Source of the DNA: Saccharomonospora sp. NB11
GTDB lineage: Bacteria > Actinomycetota > Actinomycetes > Mycobacteriales > Pseudonocardiaceae
Reading direction: 5' to 3'
DNA length: 64,000 bases
NCBI RefSeq assembly: GCF_015910535.1
Contig: NZ_JACBJG010000007.1
Location: 238,962-302,961, forward strand
How positions within the stretch are numbered: position 1 is the first letter of the stretch; each line of letters starts with the position of its first letter. Positions 8,440 through 17,540 of this stretch are shown here, in pieces. Under the pieces are notes generated by a model. The model saw only the letters and a list, made by a program, of their open reading frames with translations, was not told the origin of the DNA and ran no database searches. Position numbers and translations under genes: made by a program.

Positions 8440-11400
8440 GTGCACCTGAAGAGTCTGACGCTCAAGGGCTTCAAGTCCTTCGCGTCGGCGACCACCCTGC
8501 GGTTCGAGCCGGGCATCACGTGCGTCGTCGGCCCCAACGGTTCCGGCAAGTCGAACGTCCTCGACGCGTTGCGCTGGGTGATGGGGACGCAGGGGGCCAA
8601 GGACCTGCGCGGCGGCAAGATGGAGGACGTCATCTTCGCCGGCACCGCGGGCCGGGCTCCGCTCGGCCGTGCCGAGGTGACGCTGACCATCGACAACTCC
8701 GACGGCGCGTTGCCCATCGAGTACACCGAGGTGTCGATCACGCGCCGCATGTTCCGCGACGGCGCGAGCGAGTACGAGATCAACGGCAGCACGTGCCGGT
8801 TGCTCGACATCCAGGAGCTGCTGTCCGACTCCGGCATCGGCCGGGAGATGCACGTCATCGTGGGGCAGGGGCAGCTGTCGGAGATCCTGCAGGCCAAGCC
8901 CGAGGAGCGCCGCGCCTTCATCGAGGAGGCGGCCGGGGTGCTCAAGCACCGCAAGCGCAAGGAGAAGGCGCTGCGGAAACTGACGGCGATGCAGGCCAAC
9001 CTCGACCGGCTGAACGACCTCACCGCCGAGCTGCGGCGGCAGTTGAAGCCGCTGGGCAAGCAGGCCGAGATCGCGCGGCGGGCGCAGGCCGTCCAGGCCG
9101 AGCTGCGTGACGCGAAATTGCGGCTCTACGCCGACGACCTCGTCACCCAGCGTCGGGAGATCGAGAAGGACGAGGCGGACGAGCGGGCCGCGCGCGAGCG
9201 TCGTGCCGAGGTGGAGCAGACGCTGGAGTTCGTCGTCTCCGAGCAGAGTGAGCTGGAAGCGGCGCTCGCCGAGGACGCCCCGAAGCTGACGGCCGCGCAG
9301 GACACCTGGTACAAGCTGTCCGCCCTCGCCGAACGGCTGCGGGGCACGGTGCGGCTGGCGGCGGAGCGGCGCCGCCACCTGTCGGCCGAGGTCGACACCG
9401 GCGGAACCGGGCGCGACCCCGAGGAGTTGCTCGCCGAGGCCGAACGAGTCGCCGAGCGGGAGGCGGAGCTGACCGAGGCGGTGTCGGAGGCTCGCGCCCT
9501 GCTCGCCGAGGTCGTCGAACGGCGGGAACACCTCGAACAGGTTGTGCAGGCGGCCGAACGCGCCCATCTCGCCGCCGTCCGGGCCATCGCCGACCGCCGC
9601 GAGGGCATCGCCAAGCTGTCCGGCCAGGTGGAGGCGCTGCGGAGCAAGAGCACGGCCACCGCCGAGGAGATCGAACGGCTGAGCACCGGTATCGCCGAGG
9701 CGGTCGAGCGGGCCGAGGCCGCCGCGGAGAGCGTCGAGGAAGCACGCGCCGAGGGCGGTGTCGAGGACTCCGACGACGAGAGCCTGCGCGAGCGGCACGA
9801 CCAGGCCGTTCAGGCTCACAAGGCGGCGAAGGCGCGCGTCGAGGAGCTCGTCAAGGCCGAGCGTGCGGCGGAGCGGGAGATCGCCTCCGAGAAGGCTCGT
9901 GTCGACGCGCTGTCCATGGGCTTGAAGCGCAAGGACGGTGCCGGGGCGCTGCTGGGCGCGGCCGACGACGTCGCGGGCCTGCTGGGCTCGGTGGCCGCGC
10001 TGCTGACGGTCGACCCCGGGTACGAGGTCGCGCTGGCGGCGGCGCTGGGACCGGTGGCCGACGCCGTGGCGGTGGAGCACGGGGAGAACGCGGTCGCCGC
10101 GCTGCGGTTCCTCAAGCAGAACGACGCGGGCCGCGCGGGTCTGTTGGTGGGCGGCGCGACCACGTCGAGCGACCCGGCCTCCTGGCCGACGCTGCCCGAC
10201 GGCGCGCGGTGGGCCCGTGAGGTGGTCACCGCGCCGGAGGCGTTGCGGCCCGCGGTGGAACACGCGCTCGACCGGGTCGCCGTCGTGGCCACGCTCGACG
10301 ACGCCCGGCGCGTCGTGGGCGCGTACCCGGAGATCACGGCCGTCACCAACGACGGCGACGTGCTGGGCACCCACTGGGCGACAGGCGGTTCGGCGCGCGA
10401 CGAGAGCGTCATCGAGGTGCAGGCCGCCGTCGACGAGGCGCAGGACCGTCTTGTCGCGGCCGAACGGGCCTTCGAACGTACGGCCGCCGAACTGGAGGGC
10501 GCCCGTGCCGAACAGCAGGCGCGCCGGGACGAGTTGGAGCAGGTCAAGGAGGCGGTGAACGAGGGCAAGGTGCGCCGCGCTCGCTCCGCCGAACGGCTGG
10601 CCAGTCTGGAGAAGGCCGCGCGCTCCGCGCAGGCGGAGGTCGAGCGGCTCACGGCGCAGCGCGCGAAGGTGGAGAGCACCCGCCAGACCGTTCTCACCCA
10701 GCTCGCGGAGCTGGAGGAACGGCTTGCCGCGATCTCCGAGCAGCCGGTGGACGAGGACCTCGACACGAGCGAACGCGACGAGGCCGTCGAGGCACTGGCC
10801 GAGGTGCGGCAGGAGGAGATGGACGCCCGCCTCGGGCTGCGCACCGCCGAGGAACGCGCGCGGAGCCTCGCGGGCAAGGCGGATTCCTTGCGCCGTGCCG
10901 CCGAGGCGGAACGCCAGGCGCGGGAGCGGGCCGAGAAGGCGCGTCGTGCGCGGGAGCGGGGCGCGGCCATTGCGGCAGCCGTCGTGGCGGGCGGTGAGGC
11001 TGCACTCGACCGGATCGAGGTGTCGCTGCAGCGGGCCGCCGCCGAACGGGACGCCATCAAGGCGCGTCGCGAACACACCGAGCAGGCGTTGAACCAGGTC
11101 CGCAACCGGGTGCGGGAGTTGACGGTGGAGCTGGAGAAGCTCACCGACGCCGTGCACCGCGACGAGGTGTTGCGTGCCGAGCAGCGGCTGCGGCTCGAAC
11201 AGCTCGAAACCCGCATCACCGAGGAGTTCGGGATGGCGCTCGACGACCTCGTCGCCGAGTACGGCCCGGACGTGCCCGTGCCGCCCGGCCCCGGTGAGGT
11301 GGCCGAGTACGAGGCGGCCAAGGAACGTGGCGAGACGGTGATGGCACCCCAACCGATCCCGTACGACCGGGCCACGCAGGCCAGGCGGGCCAAGCGCGCC

Positions 11401-12039
11401 GAACGTGACCTCGCGCAACTGGGCAAGGTCAACCCGCTGGCACTGGAGGAGTTCGCCGCGCTGGAGGAGCGCTACAAGTTCCTGTCCACGCAGTTGGAGG
11501 ACCTCAAGGACACCCGCAGAGACCTGCTCACGGTCGTCAAGGAGGTCGACGACAAGATCCTGCAGGTCTTCACCGAGGCCTACCACGACGTGGCGCGTGA
11601 GTTCGAGACCGTGTTCTCCGTGCTCTTCCCGGGCGGGGAGGGCCGCATGGTGTTGACCGAACCCGACGACATGCTCACCACCGGCGTCGACGTGGAGGCG
11701 AGGCCGCCGGGCAAGAAGGTCAAGCGGCTGTCCCTGCTCTCCGGTGGCGAGAAGTCGCTGGTGGCGGTGGCGATGCTCGTGGCGATCTTCCGTGCGAGGC
11801 CGTCGCCGTTCTACGTGATGGACGAGGTCGAGGCCGCGCTCGACGACACCAACATGCGCAGGCTGATCGGGCTGCTCGAACAACTGCGGGCCAGCTCGCA
11901 GCTCATCATCATCACCCACCAGAAGCCGACGATGGAGATCGCCGACGCGCTCTACGGCGTGAGCATGCAGGGCGACGGCATCACGAAGGTGATCTCGCAG
12001 CGCCTGCGGACGTCCGACACCGTGGAGCAGCCGGCGTAG
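8440..12039 (+). CDS. smc: Chromosome segregation protein SMC
   Basis: A 1199-residue SMC ATPase. The N-terminal head has Walker A GPNGSGKSN at residues 31-39. Two long Glu/Ala/Arg-rich coiled coils flank a hinge around residues 500-650 (GAALLGAADDVAGLLGSVAALL, VGAYPEITAVTNDGDVLGTHW). The C-terminal head has the signature LSGGEK at 1100-1105 and Walker B VMDEVEAALDD with D1128-E1129. It organises the nucleoid with ScpA/ScpB, which are not in this window. The start is the GTG at 8440 (protein VHLKSLTLKGFKSF), with GGGAAAGG 10 bases upstream; the frame is open to 8290 but that stretch is not SMC-like. Confidence 0.98.
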   Translation: MHLKSLTLKGFKSFASATTLRFEPGITCVVGPNGSGKSNVLDALRWVMGTQGAKDLRGGKMEDVIFAGTAGRAPLGRAEVTLTIDNSDGALPIEYTEVSITRRMFRDGASEYEINGSTCRLLDIQELLSDSGIGREMHVIVGQGQLSEILQAKPEERRAFIEEAAGVLKHRKRKEKALRKLTAMQANLDRLNDLTAELRRQLKPLGKQAEIARRAQAVQAELRDAKLRLYADDLVTQRREIEKDEADERAARERRAEVEQTLEFVVSEQSELEAALAEDAPKLTAAQDTWYKLSALAERLRGTVRLAAERRRHLSAEVDTGGTGRDPEELLAEAERVAEREAELTEAVSEARALLAEVVERREHLEQVVQAAERAHLAAVRAIADRREGIAKLSGQVEALRSKSTATAEEIERLSTGIAEAVERAEAAAESVEEARAEGGVEDSDDESLRERHDQAVQAHKAAKARVEELVKAERAAEREIASEKARVDALSMGLKRKDGAGALLGAADDVAGLLGSVAALLTVDPGYEVALAAALGPVADAVAVEHGENAVAALRFLKQNDAGRAGLLVGGATTSSDPASWPTLPDGARWAREVVTAPEALRPAVEHALDRVAVVATLDDARRVVGAYPEITAVTNDGDVLGTHWATGGSARDESVIEVQAAVDEAQDRLVAAERAFERTAAELEGARAEQQARRDELEQVKEAVNEGKVRRARSAERLASLEKAARSAQAEVERLTAQRAKVESTRQTVLTQLAELEERLAAISEQPVDEDLDTSERDEAVEALAEVRQEEMDARLGLRTAEERARSLAGKADSLRRAAEAERQARERAEKARRARERGAAIAAAVVAGGEAALDRIEVSLQRAAAERDAIKARREHTEQALNQVRNRVRELTVELEKLTDAVHRDEVLRAEQRLRLEQLETRITEEFGMALDDLVAEYGPDVPVPPGPGEVAEYEAAKERGETVMAPQPIPYDRATQARRAKRAERDLAQLGKVNPLALEEFAALEERYKFLSTQLEDLKDTRRDLLTVVKEVDDKILQVFTEAYHDVAREFETVFSVLFPGGEGRMVLTEPDDMLTTGVDVEARPPGKKVKRLSLLSGGEKSLVAVAMLVAIFRARPSPFYVMDEVEAALDDTNMRRLIGLLEQLRASSQLIIITHQKPTMEIADALYGVSMQGDGITKVISQRLRTSDTVEQPA

Positions 12040-12111
12040 GACGGGGACGGCGGCGGCCGACCTCACGGAATCCCGTTGAAGGCGTCCGCGGCGGCGGGGT
12101 GATCTGCGACG

Positions 12112-12984
12112 ATGCCCCGCATGATCGAGCAGACAGAGCACGGCTGGCCCACGGGAGATCCGCGCCGGTTCTTCGACGTCCCGATCGATCCGGCGCAGCT
12201 TCGGGCGAGCAGCCCGAACGTCTACCGGCGGGCGTGGCGGTTGACGACCGGTGTCGTGGTCGGTGGCGGGTTGCTCGCGCTCGGGATCTGGGCGATCGCG
12301 TCGGGCATGCGCGGGGCCGAGGAGTCGTGGGTGCTGATGGGTGCGGGCGTGCTGGCGGTGCCGGCAGGCGTGGGCCTGTTCCTGCGTGGCCTGTTGGCGA
12401 GCAGCGCCGCCAAGCCGTATCGGGGTGGACAGCTCGTGCCCGGGCTCGTGGTGGAGCAGGCCGACGCCGACGTGCAGGTGCTCGTCCTCGCCGACGTCTC
12501 GCGCGACCCCGTGGCACCGCCGGTGTTCGCGTACCGGCTGATGAGCTTCACAGCCCGCGAGGGCACGCGGTTCGTTCCCGGACAGCCCGTGCCGTGCGTG
12601 GCACATGGGTTCGCCGCCGCGCCGTGGAGCAGGGTGTGGTGGAGCTTCGACGCCTCGCCCGTCGAGTGGGCGTCGGCGGACCCGGAGGTGGTCGACGCGG
12701 CGGGGCGGGCGATCCCGCGCGCGGAATGGGACCTGGTGCTGGCGGGCACGGACCGGGTCGCCGATCTCCGGCGGCGTCCGTCACGGGTCGTGCGCCTCGA
12801 CGAGGCGAGCGTCCCCGAGGTGTTGCGTCGCCCGCCGACCCGCATGGGGGTGCCCGTGGAGTGGCAGCCGGACGGTCGAGCACGGTTCGTGGGTTCCGTC
12901 GGCCACGTCACCACGTCCGCCCCCGCGACGGCCGCGACGGTGGAGCTCGACGTGCCCGGCGCCGACGGGACGACGACGCGCTGA
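12112..12984 (+). CDS. Uncharacterised membrane protein
   Basis: A 290-residue protein not matched to a named family. Two hydrophobic segments near the N-terminus (LTTGVVVGGGLLALGIWAIA at about 44-63 and SWVLMGAGVLAVPAGVGLFLRGLL at about 72-95) form a hairpin. About 190 soluble residues follow, with a predicted beta-rich pattern (LVVEQADADVQVLVLADVS; VFAYRLMSFTAREG). An alternative ATG is at 12121. It lies between smc and a bidirectional terminator, so it may share smc's transcript. Confidence 0.72.
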   Translation: MPRMIEQTEHGWPTGDPRRFFDVPIDPAQLRASSPNVYRRAWRLTTGVVVGGGLLALGIWAIASGMRGAEESWVLMGAGVLAVPAGVGLFLRGLLASSAAKPYRGGQLVPGLVVEQADADVQVLVLADVSRDPVAPPVFAYRLMSFTAREGTRFVPGQPVPCVAHGFAAAPWSRVWWSFDASPVEWASADPEVVDAAGRAIPRAEWDLVLAGTDRVADLRRRPSRVVRLDEASVPEVLRRPPTRMGVPVEWQPDGRARFVGSVGHVTTSAPATAATVELDVPGADGTTTR

Positions 12985-12999
12985 GTCGGTGAGACGACG

Positions 13000-13032
13000 A
13001 AGGGCCGGACACCTCGCGGGTGCCCGGCCCTT
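13000..13032. terminator. Bidirectional hairpin terminator
   Basis: AAGGGCCGG (13000-13008) pairs with CCGGCCCTT (13024-13032), extended inward by CACC/GGTG around a short loop. It sits between two converging genes, the membrane protein on the plus strand and the SSS symporter on the minus strand. No long T-run is present, as is usual in high-GC actinobacteria. Confidence 0.75.
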
Positions 13033-13052
13033 GTCGTCGATCGGTCAGCCGC

Positions 13053-14561
13053 TCACGCGGCTTCCTTCACGCGGTCCTCCTCGTCGTCCCCCGTGGGGGC
13101 CGGGTGGCGCAGCGAGAGCAGTCCACCGACCACGAGGGTCACGACGACACCGAGCGGCACGTACCACGGGAAGGCCAGTCCGGCCTCCGTGCCGTCGACG
13201 GTGAAGGTGACGCCGAGGATGAACACGGCCGCCACGACGATCGTGGCCACGAACGCGACGATCGCGTCGGTCTGGCGGGCCCGCTTGACGAGGATGCCGA
13301 GGGCGAACGCTCCGAGCAGCGCGCCGTAGGTGTAGCTGGCGATGCTCAGCCCGACCTCGACCACCGGCTGGTCCGTGCTCGTGAACAGCGACGCGAAGAT
13401 CACGAACACGCCCGCCCAGATCAGCGTCCACAGCTTGGCCTGCTTCAGCACGACCGAGTCGGGCAGCTCCTTTTTCGTGATGCGCTGGTAGATGTCGCTG
13501 ACGGTGGAGGTCGACAGCGAGTTCAGCGACGACGAGATGGTGCTCATCGCGGCGGCGAGGATACCCGCGATCAGCAGACCCGAGAGCCCGGACGGCAGTT
13601 GCTCGACGATGAACTTCGGGAACAGCTCGTCGTTGGACTGCAGGCCCATCGAGGCCGGGTCGGCGCCGTCGTAGAACGACCAGAGCATCGCGCCGACCAG
13701 CAGGAACAGCGCGAACTGGAAGAACACCACCACGCCGCTGGCGATCACGGCCTTCTGGCTGTCGCGTACGTTCTTGCAGGCCAGCAGGCGCTGCACCATG
13801 AGCTGGTCGGAGCCGTGCGAGGCCATCGCGAACAACGCGCCACCCACGACGGCGGTGACGAACGCGTACTGGTTGGTGATGACGTTCGACGAGAAGTCGA
13901 AGAACTGGAACTTGCCCTCGTCCGAGAGCGAGCCGAACCACCCGTCGGGCAGCTTGCCCGCGAGGAAGAACACGGCCGCCACCGCGCCGAGGCAGTAGAT
14001 GCCCATCTGGACGACATCGACCCAGATGACCGCCTTGATGCCGCCGAGGTAGGTGTAGACGACGGCGACCACGGCGATGGCCGCGATGATCACCCAGTAC
14101 GACACGTCGAGCCCGAGCGCCGCGAGCACCATCTTGACCGGGATGGCGGTCGCGAACAGCCGCACACCGTCGGCGAGCAGGCGCGTCACCAGGAACGTCA
14201 CCGACGCGGTGCCCTGCATGCCCTTGCCGAACCGCTTGCCCAGGAAGCCGTAGGCGCTGACGAGGTCGCCCGCGTAGTAGCGCGGCAGCAGCACGAAGGC
14301 CACGAGGATGCGACCGATGAGGTAACCGATCGCGAGCTGCAGGTAGGTGACGTTGCCCAGGTAGGCCACGGTCGGCACGCTGATCACCGTCAGCGTGGAC
14401 GTCTCCGTGGCGACGACGGAGAACGTCACCGCCCACCAGGGCACCTGTCGGCTACCGACGAAGTAGTCGGTCGAGGACTTCTGCTTGCCGCCGAGCAGAA
14501 TGCCCAGCAGCGGCGACCCGACCAGAAATATCGCGATGATCGCGAGATCCAGTGCGCGCAT
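13053..14561 (-). CDS. Sodium:solute symporter (SSS family)
   Basis: A 502-residue polytopic transporter with the LeuT-like SSS fold. It starts with a membrane helix, then DYFVGSRQVPWWAVTFSVVATETSTLT, the conserved first-helix/Na-site region. The block GILAAAMSTISSSLNSLST corresponds to the helix carrying the second sodium site. Substrates in the family include sugars, sialic acids and amino acids. It starts 9 bases after anmK, on the same strand, so a role in importing anhydro-sugars or related cell-wall amino sugars is a reasonable inference; the substrate is not shown by sequence. Confidence 0.88.
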   Translation of the reverse strand: MRALDLAIIAIFLVGSPLLGILLGGKQKSSTDYFVGSRQVPWWAVTFSVVATETSTLTVISVPTVAYLGNVTYLQLAIGYLIGRILVAFVLLPRYYAGDLVSAYGFLGKRFGKGMQGTASVTFLVTRLLADGVRLFATAIPVKMVLAALGLDVSYWVIIAAIAVVAVVYTYLGGIKAVIWVDVVQMGIYCLGAVAAVFFLAGKLPDGWFGSLSDEGKFQFFDFSSNVITNQYAFVTAVVGGALFAMASHGSDQLMVQRLLACKNVRDSQKAVIASGVVVFFQFALFLLVGAMLWSFYDGADPASMGLQSNDELFPKFIVEQLPSGLSGLLIAGILAAAMSTISSSLNSLSTSTVSDIYQRITKKELPDSVVLKQAKLWTLIWAGVFVIFASLFTSTDQPVVEVGLSIASYTYGALLGAFALGILVKRARQTDAIVAFVATIVVAAVFILGVTFTVDGTEAGLAFPWYVPLGVVVTLVVGGLLSLRHPAPTGDDEEDRVKEAA

Positions 14562-14570
14562 GGCTGTCTC

Positions 14571-15776
14571 CTACGGTGTTTCGGGGGTCGGGACCCGCAG
14601 GCGGGTCAAGGGCTGCTGGTATGGGGCAGGCATGATCAGCGGACCGGCCCCCGGCGTGATCGTGCCGAGGATGCGAGGTCCTGCCGAGCCGGTCGCGCTC
14701 GGCACGTTGGCGGGAAGTCCGTTCCAGGTCAGCCAGCCGAGCAGCGCCGTCAGGTACGCCTCCTTGGCGTCGGACGGCAGACCGAGTTCGTCACTGGGCA
14801 CCACGGTGACACGACGCCGTAGTGCGGCTGCGAGGGCGGGGTTGCGGAGGCCGCCTCCGGAGGTCACGACAGTGCTCACGCCGTGGCGCTCGCACTCGGC
14901 CACCACCGTCGCCGCGGTCAGCTCGGTGAGCGTGGCGAGCAGGTCGGGGCCGTCGATCGGGGGCAGCCCCTCGGTGGCCTGCCTGAGGTAGGCGGCGTGG
15001 AAGTACTCCTTGCCGGTCGATTTCGGGGGTCGCAAGGCATAGTACGGATCCGCGAGCAGGCGCGACAGCAGGTCCTGCCTCACAGTTCCGCGGAGGGCGA
15101 GCGCCCCGTCGAGGTCGCTGCGCTGGGCTCCGCCGGTGACCTCGGTGGCGGCGATGTCCAGCAGCGCGTTGCCGGGGCCGGTGTCGTAGGCGAGGACCGA
15201 GCCGTCGGGGTGCACGACCGTGAGGTTGGCGATGCCACCGATGTTGAGCACGCCCACGGGCCTGCCCTCACGCTCGGCGGTCGAGCGCAACCACATCGAG
15301 TCGATCGTGCTCGCCAGCGGCGCACCGTGTCCGCCCGCCGTCACGTCGCGCACCCGCAGGTCGGCGACGACGGGGAGGCCGGTGCGTTCGGCGATCCAGG
15401 CGGGTTGGCCGATCTGCAGGGTGCCCTCGACCCGATCCTGCTCGACCCAGTGGAACACGGTCTGGCCGAGGCAAGCGATCAGGTCCGCCTCCCCGCCGGC
15501 GAGGTCGGCGATTGCGGTCCGCGCCGCTTCGGCGAACGCCTGGCCCACGCGGGTGTCGAGCTTGGTGAGCTGCTCGGCGCTGCAATCCGCGGGAGGCAAC
15601 GCCGCGAGGATGTCGCGCCTCAGCTCGTCGGGGTAGGGCAGTTCTCGGTGGCCGAGCGGGGTCAGGGTGAGCTCGTCGCCCTCCACCCGGAACGAGGCGA
15701 CGGCGACGTCGATGCCGTCCACGGACGTGCCGGAGAGGAGACCGACGACCCGGAGCTCGGTCTTTCTTTCAACCAC
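14571..15776 (-). CDS. anmK: Anhydro-N-acetylmuramic acid kinase
   Basis: A 401-residue AnmK, which hydrolyses the anhydro ring of 1,6-anhydro-MurNAc and phosphorylates it to MurNAc-6-phosphate in cell-wall recycling. The N-terminal ATP loop GLLSGTSVDGIDVA, the GLNIGGIANLT-like block (VGVLNIGGIANLTV), DTGPGNALLD and the C-terminal VTSGGGLRNPAL are all present. The start is GTG. It is first in a two-gene unit with the SSS symporter. murQ, which would act next, is not seen in this window. Confidence 0.95.
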   Translation of the reverse strand: MVERKTELRVVGLLSGTSVDGIDVAVASFRVEGDELTLTPLGHRELPYPDELRRDILAALPPADCSAEQLTKLDTRVGQAFAEAARTAIADLAGGEADLIACLGQTVFHWVEQDRVEGTLQIGQPAWIAERTGLPVVADLRVRDVTAGGHGAPLASTIDSMWLRSTAEREGRPVGVLNIGGIANLTVVHPDGSVLAYDTGPGNALLDIAATEVTGGAQRSDLDGALALRGTVRQDLLSRLLADPYYALRPPKSTGKEYFHAAYLRQATEGLPPIDGPDLLATLTELTAATVVAECERHGVSTVVTSGGGLRNPALAAALRRRVTVVPSDELGLPSDAKEAYLTALLGWLTWNGLPANVPSATGSAGPRILGTITPGAGPLIMPAPYQQPLTRLRVPTPETP

Positions 15777-15918
15777 GGTGGTGGTCTAGTCCAGGAAGGG
15801 GCCCGGCGCAAGATGTTTCGTGAAGGATTGTCCAAAAAGATTTGTAGTGAGTTGAACGCTGACCGTATTGGTCGAGGGTGGACTGCCGGCGACGAGGGCG
15901 GATGGGAGGATGGCTGTC

Positions 15919-17478
15919 GTGTCGAACACCTGGTTGTGGATCATCATCGCCGCGGCGGTTGTGCTGTTGGTCGCACTCGTGGCCGGGCTGACGATCGCAC
16001 GCAAACGCCGGATTCGCCTGGAGCGTGAGCCGGAGGAGAAGCGGCCGCAGGGCAACTCCTACCAAGCCGGAGGCGGTATCGCGCTCGCGCCGGGCGGGGA
16101 GAAGACGACCCCCGCGCAGCCGCAGGCTCCACCCGAGCCGCCTGCGCACCCGGTGGCCGAGCGCACCGAGACCGACGGGGAGCCAGGGGTCGGCGAGGAC
16201 GCCGCGGTGCCTCGGGACGCTCCGCGTCGCGACATCGTGGACGTGCGGTTGCCCGACCAGGCCGAGGCGCCGGAGGCTCCGGCGGAGCGTCCGGCCGAGG
16301 AGGCCGTCCCCGAGCCGCGCCCGGAGGCGCCGGACACCACCGTCACGGACACCACCGTCGAGTCGGACACCGCGGTCGCGCCCGAGCAACCGACCCGGGA
16401 GGCGGAGTCCACCGAGGCTCCCCAGGCCCCCGACACCACGGAGGTTGCCGAGGCCGAGCCGACCACGGCCGCGCCGAAGTCCGAGCCCGTGATCGAGACG
16501 CCGGTCGCCGCGCCGACGGCGCCACCGGAGCCCGTCGAGGAGGTCGCTCCCGCCGCGGGCCGGATCGAACGCCTGCGGGGCAGGCTGTCGAAGTCGCGGT
16601 CCGCGTTGGGACAGAGCCTGCTCGGTCTGCTCGGCGCCGGCGACCTCGACGAGGAGTCGTGGGAGGACGTCGAGGACACGCTGCTCATCGCCGACCTCGG
16701 TGCGGCGACCACCACGGAGATCGTGGAGACGCTGCGCACGGAGCTGTCCGTCCGCGCGGTCCGCACGGCCGACCAGGCTCGCGCGCTTCTGCGCGAGGTG
16801 CTGATCAACGCGCTGGGCCCGGACTCCGACCGCGCAGTGCGTGCCCTGCCGCACACGGTCGACGGCACGAAGCAGCCCGCCGTCGTCCTGGTCGCGGGAG
16901 TCAACGGCACCGGCAAGACCACCACGACGGGCAAGCTCGCGCGGGTGCTGGTGGCTCAGGAGCACAAGGTCCTGCTGGGCGCGGCCGACACGTTCCGGGC
17001 CGCCGCGGCCGACCAGCTCCAGACCTGGTCCGAGCGCGTCGGAGCGGAGGTCGTCCGTGGCAAGGAGGGCGCCGACCCCGCCGCCGTGGCGTTCGATGCG
17101 GTCAAGCGCGGCATCACCACCGGTGTGGACGCCGTGCTGATCGACACCGCGGGCCGCTTGCACACCAAGACCGGCCTGATGGACGAGCTCGGCAAGGTCA
17201 AGCGTGTCGTGGAGAAGCAGGCAAAGGTCGACGAGGTGCTGCTGGTGCTCGACGCGACGACGGGCCAGAACGGCCTCGCCCAGGCGCGGGTGTTCTCCGA
17301 GGTCGTCGACGTCACCGGCATCGTGCTCACCAAACTCGACGGCACCGCCAAGGGCGGCATCGTGTTCCAGGTGCAGCGGGAACTCGGTGTGCCGGTCAAG
17401 CTCGTCGGGCTCGGCGAAGGCCCGGACGACCTCGCGCCGTTCGAGCCGGAAGCGTTCGTGGACGCGCTGCTGTCCTGA
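15919..17478 (+). CDS. ftsY: Signal recognition particle receptor FtsY
   Basis: A 519-residue SRP receptor GTPase. Residues ~4-26 (WLWIIIAAAVVLLVALVAGL) are an N-terminal membrane anchor typical of actinobacterial FtsY. About 200 residues of acidic, Pro/Thr/Glu-rich linker follow (A domain, with near-repeats of DTTV). The NG domain has P-loop GVNGTGKT at 327-334, DTFRAAAADQL, DTAGRLHTK and TKLDGTAKGG. The GTG at 15919 is chosen because GGGAGG (15904-15909) is 9 bases upstream; an ATG at 15910 is too close to that site. Its partner Ffh is at 33554. Confidence 0.96.
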   Translation: MSNTWLWIIIAAAVVLLVALVAGLTIARKRRIRLEREPEEKRPQGNSYQAGGGIALAPGGEKTTPAQPQAPPEPPAHPVAERTETDGEPGVGEDAAVPRDAPRRDIVDVRLPDQAEAPEAPAERPAEEAVPEPRPEAPDTTVTDTTVESDTAVAPEQPTREAESTEAPQAPDTTEVAEAEPTTAAPKSEPVIETPVAAPTAPPEPVEEVAPAAGRIERLRGRLSKSRSALGQSLLGLLGAGDLDEESWEDVEDTLLIADLGAATTTEIVETLRTELSVRAVRTADQARALLREVLINALGPDSDRAVRALPHTVDGTKQPAVVLVAGVNGTGKTTTTGKLARVLVAQEHKVLLGAADTFRAAAADQLQTWSERVGAEVVRGKEGADPAAVAFDAVKRGITTGVDAVLIDTAGRLHTKTGLMDELGKVKRVVEKQAKVDEVLLVLDATTGQNGLAQARVFSEVVDVTGIVLTKLDGTAKGGIVFQVQRELGVPVKLVGLGEGPDDLAPFEPEAFVDALLS

Positions 17479-17490
17479 CAGCCGACACGC

Positions 17491-17529
17491 GAAGGCCACC
17501 GCCTCCTCACCGGGGACGGTGGCCCTTCG
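17491..17529. terminator. Bidirectional hairpin terminator after ftsY and the LCP gene
   Basis: GAAGGCCACCG at 17491-17501 pairs with CGGTGGCC plus CTTC at 17517-17528, around a 15-base loop. It lies between the converging ftsY and LCP genes and can serve both. Confidence 0.75.
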
Positions 17530-17540
17530 TCGTGTTCGGA

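Noticed and set aside
8431..12606. A 1391-codon minus-strand frame opposite smc
   Set aside because: It is the complement of the SMC coiled-coil codon pattern and has no domain or start signal.
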